Source: G963663315 sp965231905 (lineage in GTDB: Bacteria > Pseudomonadota > Gammaproteobacteria > Arenicellales > Poriferihabitantaceae). From it: a stretch of 64,000 nucleotides of DNA. Positions 61,601-64,000 of this stretch are shown here, piece by piece (the first letter of the stretch is position 1; each line of letters starts with the position of its first letter). The translations under genes and the position numbers were made by a program. The notes under the pieces were generated by a model. That model ran no database searches, was not told the origin of the DNA, and worked only from the letters and a program-made list of their open reading frames with translations. The stretch lies in the NCBI GenBank assembly GCA_965231905.1, contig CBDDOO010000002.1, positions 1,426,001 to 1,490,000 of the forward strand, in the 5' to 3' direction.

Positions 61601-63238
61601 TTCCCCTGGAAACCGGATCAGGGAGGGGGAGTAATCTTCGGGAGCGTGGTAGCCCATCAGATTAAACACGGTCGCCGCTACATTCGACAGGCCGCCTTCC
61701 ACTTGTGAATCCAGGCTGTAGCAGCCGTCGTCCATACTGTCGAAAATAACAAATGGAACCGGGTTGAGTGTGTGGGATGTCCGCGGTATGCGCCTTCCTC
61801 CGATTTCAACAAACATTTCGTCGGCGTTACCGTGGTCCGCGGTAAAGATCAGTATGCCATTGTGCTTGCGTATACACCGGAGCAGTTGTCCGAGGCACTC
61901 ATCCACGCATTCAAGAGCCTGGACGGTGGCCGGAATATTGCCGGTATGACCGACCATGTCGCCATTGGCAAAATTGATTCTGCCGAATCCGAACTGACCG
62001 TTCTCCAACAGGTCGATCGTGGCGCGGGTGATCTCCCTGGCTTTCATTTCAGGTTTCTCGCTGAATTCGCAATGATCGGACGGGACTTCAACATAAGTCT
62101 CAAGAGATTGATCTATGTACCCGGATTTATTACCATTCCAGAAGTAAGTGACGTGTCCGAACTTCTGGGTTTCACTGACTGCGAATGTAGTGACATTCTC
62201 AGCGCACAGGTACTCAATCATGGTTCGGTCAATCACCGGCGGATTGACCAGATAGTTTTCCGGGATCTTCTGGTCTCCGTCATACTGCAACATTCCGCAG
62301 AAATAAATGTCCGGCAACGGGCCGCGGTCAAAGCCTGAGAACGCCCCGTCTTCCAGCGCGCGGGAAATCCCGATGGCGCGGTCTCCGCGAAAATTGAACA
62401 GTACAACGCTGTCGCCATCCCGGATTCTCCCGACCGGACAACCCTGGTCGTCAATCACGACAAACGGGGCAAGATACTGATCCGATAATTCGCTGTCAGC
62501 CTGATATTGCCGGTTGATTTCAGACAGGACGTCGGTAACCGAGCGGCCAAACCCCGTGACATCCCCGGCTACATGGGCTCTGTATCCCCGTTCCACCATT
62601 CCCCAGTCCGCTTCGTACCGATCCATGGTAATGCTCATCCGGCCTCCGCCGCTGGCAATCCGGTAATCGAAAGCCCCGGCGCTGTTGAATGTGTCGAGCT
62701 TGTCCTGCAGTTTCCTGACATAGACCGGCGCTGACCGGGGCGACACATCCCGGCCATCGAGCAGGATGTGTACACGCGCGGAAATAATTCCGCGTTGCCG
62801 GCATCGGTCGAGAAGATTGAACAGGTGATCGAGATGGGAGTGTACGTTTCCATCTGAAAGCAGGCCGAGGAAATGTACGACGCCACCGCTTAGCCCGCGC
62901 TTTTCGACCTGTTGCCAGGCCTCGCTCCTGAAAATCCGGCCGCTTTCGAATGCCGACTGAACCAGCTTGGCGCCCTGATCGAATATCCTGCCGCCGCCCA
63001 GGGTATTATGGCCCACTTCGCTGTTCCCCATATCGCTGTCCGAAGGCAGACCGACATGGACGCCGTGGGCATGCAACCGGGTACTCAGCGCCGAGGCCAG
63101 CAACTCGTCGATTACCGGAGTACGAGCTAATGACAGGGCATTTGCGGGACCCGCTTCAGCCAGGCCGACGCCATCCGCCACGACCAGAAGCGTTGGTCCC
63201 GGTCGTCCTTCAAAGGTGGTTAACTGGTTCAGGCGCAT
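61586..63238 (-). CDS. gpmI: 2,3-bisphosphoglycerate-independent phosphoglycerate mutase
   Basis: Manganese-dependent glycolytic mutase of the alkaline phosphatase superfamily. LLVVADGVGLAEAGPANALS with metal Asp, catalytic Ser in SDSDMGNSEVGHNTLGGGRI, then HFLGLLSDGNVHSHLDHLF, LLDGRDVSPRSAPVYVRKLQ and the C-terminal IFTADHGNADEM with metal residues. At 550 residues it is longer than the usual 510-515. The end PGEPAPT overlaps a hairpin. It lies 35 bases after rdgB on the same strand. Confidence 0.95.
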   Translation of the reverse strand: MRLNQLTTFEGRPGPTLLVVADGVGLAEAGPANALSLARTPVIDELLASALSTRLHAHGVHVGLPSDSDMGNSEVGHNTLGGGRIFDQGAKLVQSAFESGRIFRSEAWQQVEKRGLSGGVVHFLGLLSDGNVHSHLDHLFNLLDRCRQRGIISARVHILLDGRDVSPRSAPVYVRKLQDKLDTFNSAGAFDYRIASGGGRMSITMDRYEADWGMVERGYRAHVAGDVTGFGRSVTDVLSEINRQYQADSELSDQYLAPFVVIDDQGCPVGRIRDGDSVVLFNFRGDRAIGISRALEDGAFSGFDRGPLPDIYFCGMLQYDGDQKIPENYLVNPPVIDRTMIEYLCAENVTTFAVSETQKFGHVTYFWNGNKSGYIDQSLETYVEVPSDHCEFSEKPEMKAREITRATIDLLENGQFGFGRINFANGDMVGHTGNIPATVQALECVDECLGQLLRCIRKHNGILIFTADHGNADEMFVEIGGRRIPRTSHTLNPVPFVIFDSMDDGCYSLDSQVEGGLSNVAATVFNLMGYHAPEDYSPSLIRFPGEPAPT

Positions 63239-63273
63239 CAGTGGATTCCAACAGTCAAGCTATGGCAGCAATG

Positions 63274-63858
63274 TTACGATAACCGCGCAATCAGTTTTCG
63301 CAAGGCCCGGGCGCGATGGCTGATTCTATTCTTCGTATCCGCATCCAGCTCGGCGGAGGTGCAATTCATTTCAGGAATGTAGAAAACCGGGTCATATCCG
63401 AATCCATTGCGGCCACGAGGCGATTCCGATATCCGACCCGGCCAGATACCCTGGCAGATGATCGGATTCGGGTCATCGGCGCTCATTACCAGGGCTATGA
63501 TGCACTGGAACCGGGCCGTGCGGTCAATTACAGGCGCTCCCCGCAACTGGCCAAGCAGTTTGTCGATATTTTGCCGGTCTGTGGCGGAATCTCCGGCATA
63601 GCGGGCAGAATAAATGCCGGGAGCTCCGTCCAGAAGATCAACGCACAGCCCGGAATCATCCGCGATGGCGGGCAGGGAGCCGTGTTTGCTGGCATGTCGC
63701 GCCTTGATCAATGCGTTCGCTGTGAGAGAATCGCCGTCTTCGATCGCATCTCGAATGCCCAATTCCGTCTGGCTGACAATTTCATGATCCGTGGATTCCA
63801 GCAGCTTCCGGATTTCCCGGACTTTCCCCGGATTACTGCTGGCCAGCACAAATTTCAT
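63274..63858 (-). CDS. rdgB: XTP/dITP pyrophosphatase (RdgB/HAM1)
   Basis: Removes non-canonical purine triphosphates such as dITP and XTP from the pool. VLASSNPGKVREIRKLLEST at the N terminus, ADDSGLCVDLLDGAPGIYSA, GFGYDPVFYIPEMNCTSAEL and KNRISHRARALRKL are the family blocks. 194 residues. Thirteen bases after rph. Confidence 0.96.
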   Translation of the reverse strand: MKFVLASSNPGKVREIRKLLESTDHEIVSQTELGIRDAIEDGDSLTANALIKARHASKHGSLPAIADDSGLCVDLLDGAPGIYSARYAGDSATDRQNIDKLLGQLRGAPVIDRTARFQCIIALVMSADDPNPIICQGIWPGRISESPRGRNGFGYDPVFYIPEMNCTSAELDADTKNRISHRARALRKLIARLS

Positions 63859-63871
63859 GATTCACAACCAT

Positions 63872-64000
63872 TCAGAATTTCCCGTCCAGGCTCTCCCTTT
63901 GCTTGTCAAACAGCAAATTGCATCCCCGGACCGCGTGGTCCAGCATCCTGTCCAGCATTTCCCGGCTGAAAGGGGCGCCTTCCGCAGTACCCTGGATTTC
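63872..64000 (-). CDS. rph: Ribonuclease PH, C-terminal end (cut by the window edge)
   Basis: The last 42 codons and TGA are present. EIQGTAEGAPFSREMLDRML and CNLLFDKQRESL match the RNase PH C terminus. The enzyme trims tRNA 3' ends with phosphate. The gene continues beyond the right edge and precedes rdgB, a common arrangement. Confidence 0.9.
   Translation of the reverse strand, partial: EIQGTAEGAPFSREMLDRMLDHAVRGCNLLFDKQRESLDGKF

Overview
The window looks like a chromosome segment of a free-living, aerobic, heterotrophic gammaproteobacterium of moderate GC. The evidence is gene order: rimP-nusA-infB-rbfA-truB, mreBCD-mrdAB-mltB-rlpA-dacA, gatCAB, and rpsU, mpl, dsbA, mltA and rph-rdgB. 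Most of it is well-packed housekeeping sequence with one accessory stretch on the left. No genus can be named from the sequence alone.

Layout. 1-3470: purine/urate breakdown (guanine deaminase divergent from OHCU decarboxylase and hydroxyisourate hydrolase, then an orphan BMP-type binding protein), with a 17-bp perfect inverted repeat between the divergent genes. 3528-4361: a PanB-like TIM-barrel protein that has lost most PanB catalytic residues. 4490-12513: a visibly AT-richer defence/toxin-antitoxin island holding a type III restriction-modification pair (mod, res), an AbiE pair whose toxin gene seems to have lost its catalytic core, and an ImmA/IrrE-type antitoxin with a DUF4411 PIN-like toxin. 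The two toxin-antitoxin promoters carry nearly the same palindrome, and a 23-bp direct repeat brackets the PIN module. 12514-21190: leucine/isovalerate catabolism on the minus strand (isovaleryl-CoA dehydrogenase, thiolase, MccB, MccA, HMG-CoA lyase, then a HAD enzyme, a hotdog thioesterase and a DUF2889 protein). The mccA gene is frameshifted by a 10-bp tandem duplication. The promoter has a LiuR-like palindrome in its spacer. 21398-25033: tRNA-Ser, a 2Fe-2S ferredoxin, acetoacetate-CoA ligase and a second thiolase, which finish leucine breakdown to acetyl-CoA.

25064-27580: a lipidated subtilisin-type autotransporter. 27769-33111: STAS protein, periplasmic solute-binding protein, large histidine kinase and ammonium transporter, which I take as a possible sensory module with no response regulator in sight. 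33144-33884: a family 25 glycosyltransferase. 33992-40154: the rimP-nusA-infB-rbfA-truB operon with its own promoter and a hairpin-rich leader. 40175-45711: tRNA-Asn, uvrB, tRNA-Arg and gatCAB. 45889-54126: rod-shape and peptidoglycan genes in one run. 54206-64000: methylmalonate-semialdehyde dehydrogenase, dsbA, mpl with a small membrane protein, RNase D, mltA, rpsU-yqeY, gpmI, rdgB and the 3' end of rph.

A 28-bp hairpin-forming repeat occurs in three identical copies (near 43, 21291 and 59580). One copy supplies the last codons of guaD and another the stop codon of rnd. The best candidates for something not well described are the STAS/binding-protein/kinase module, the operator shared by two unrelated toxin-antitoxin systems, and the diverged PanB-like protein.
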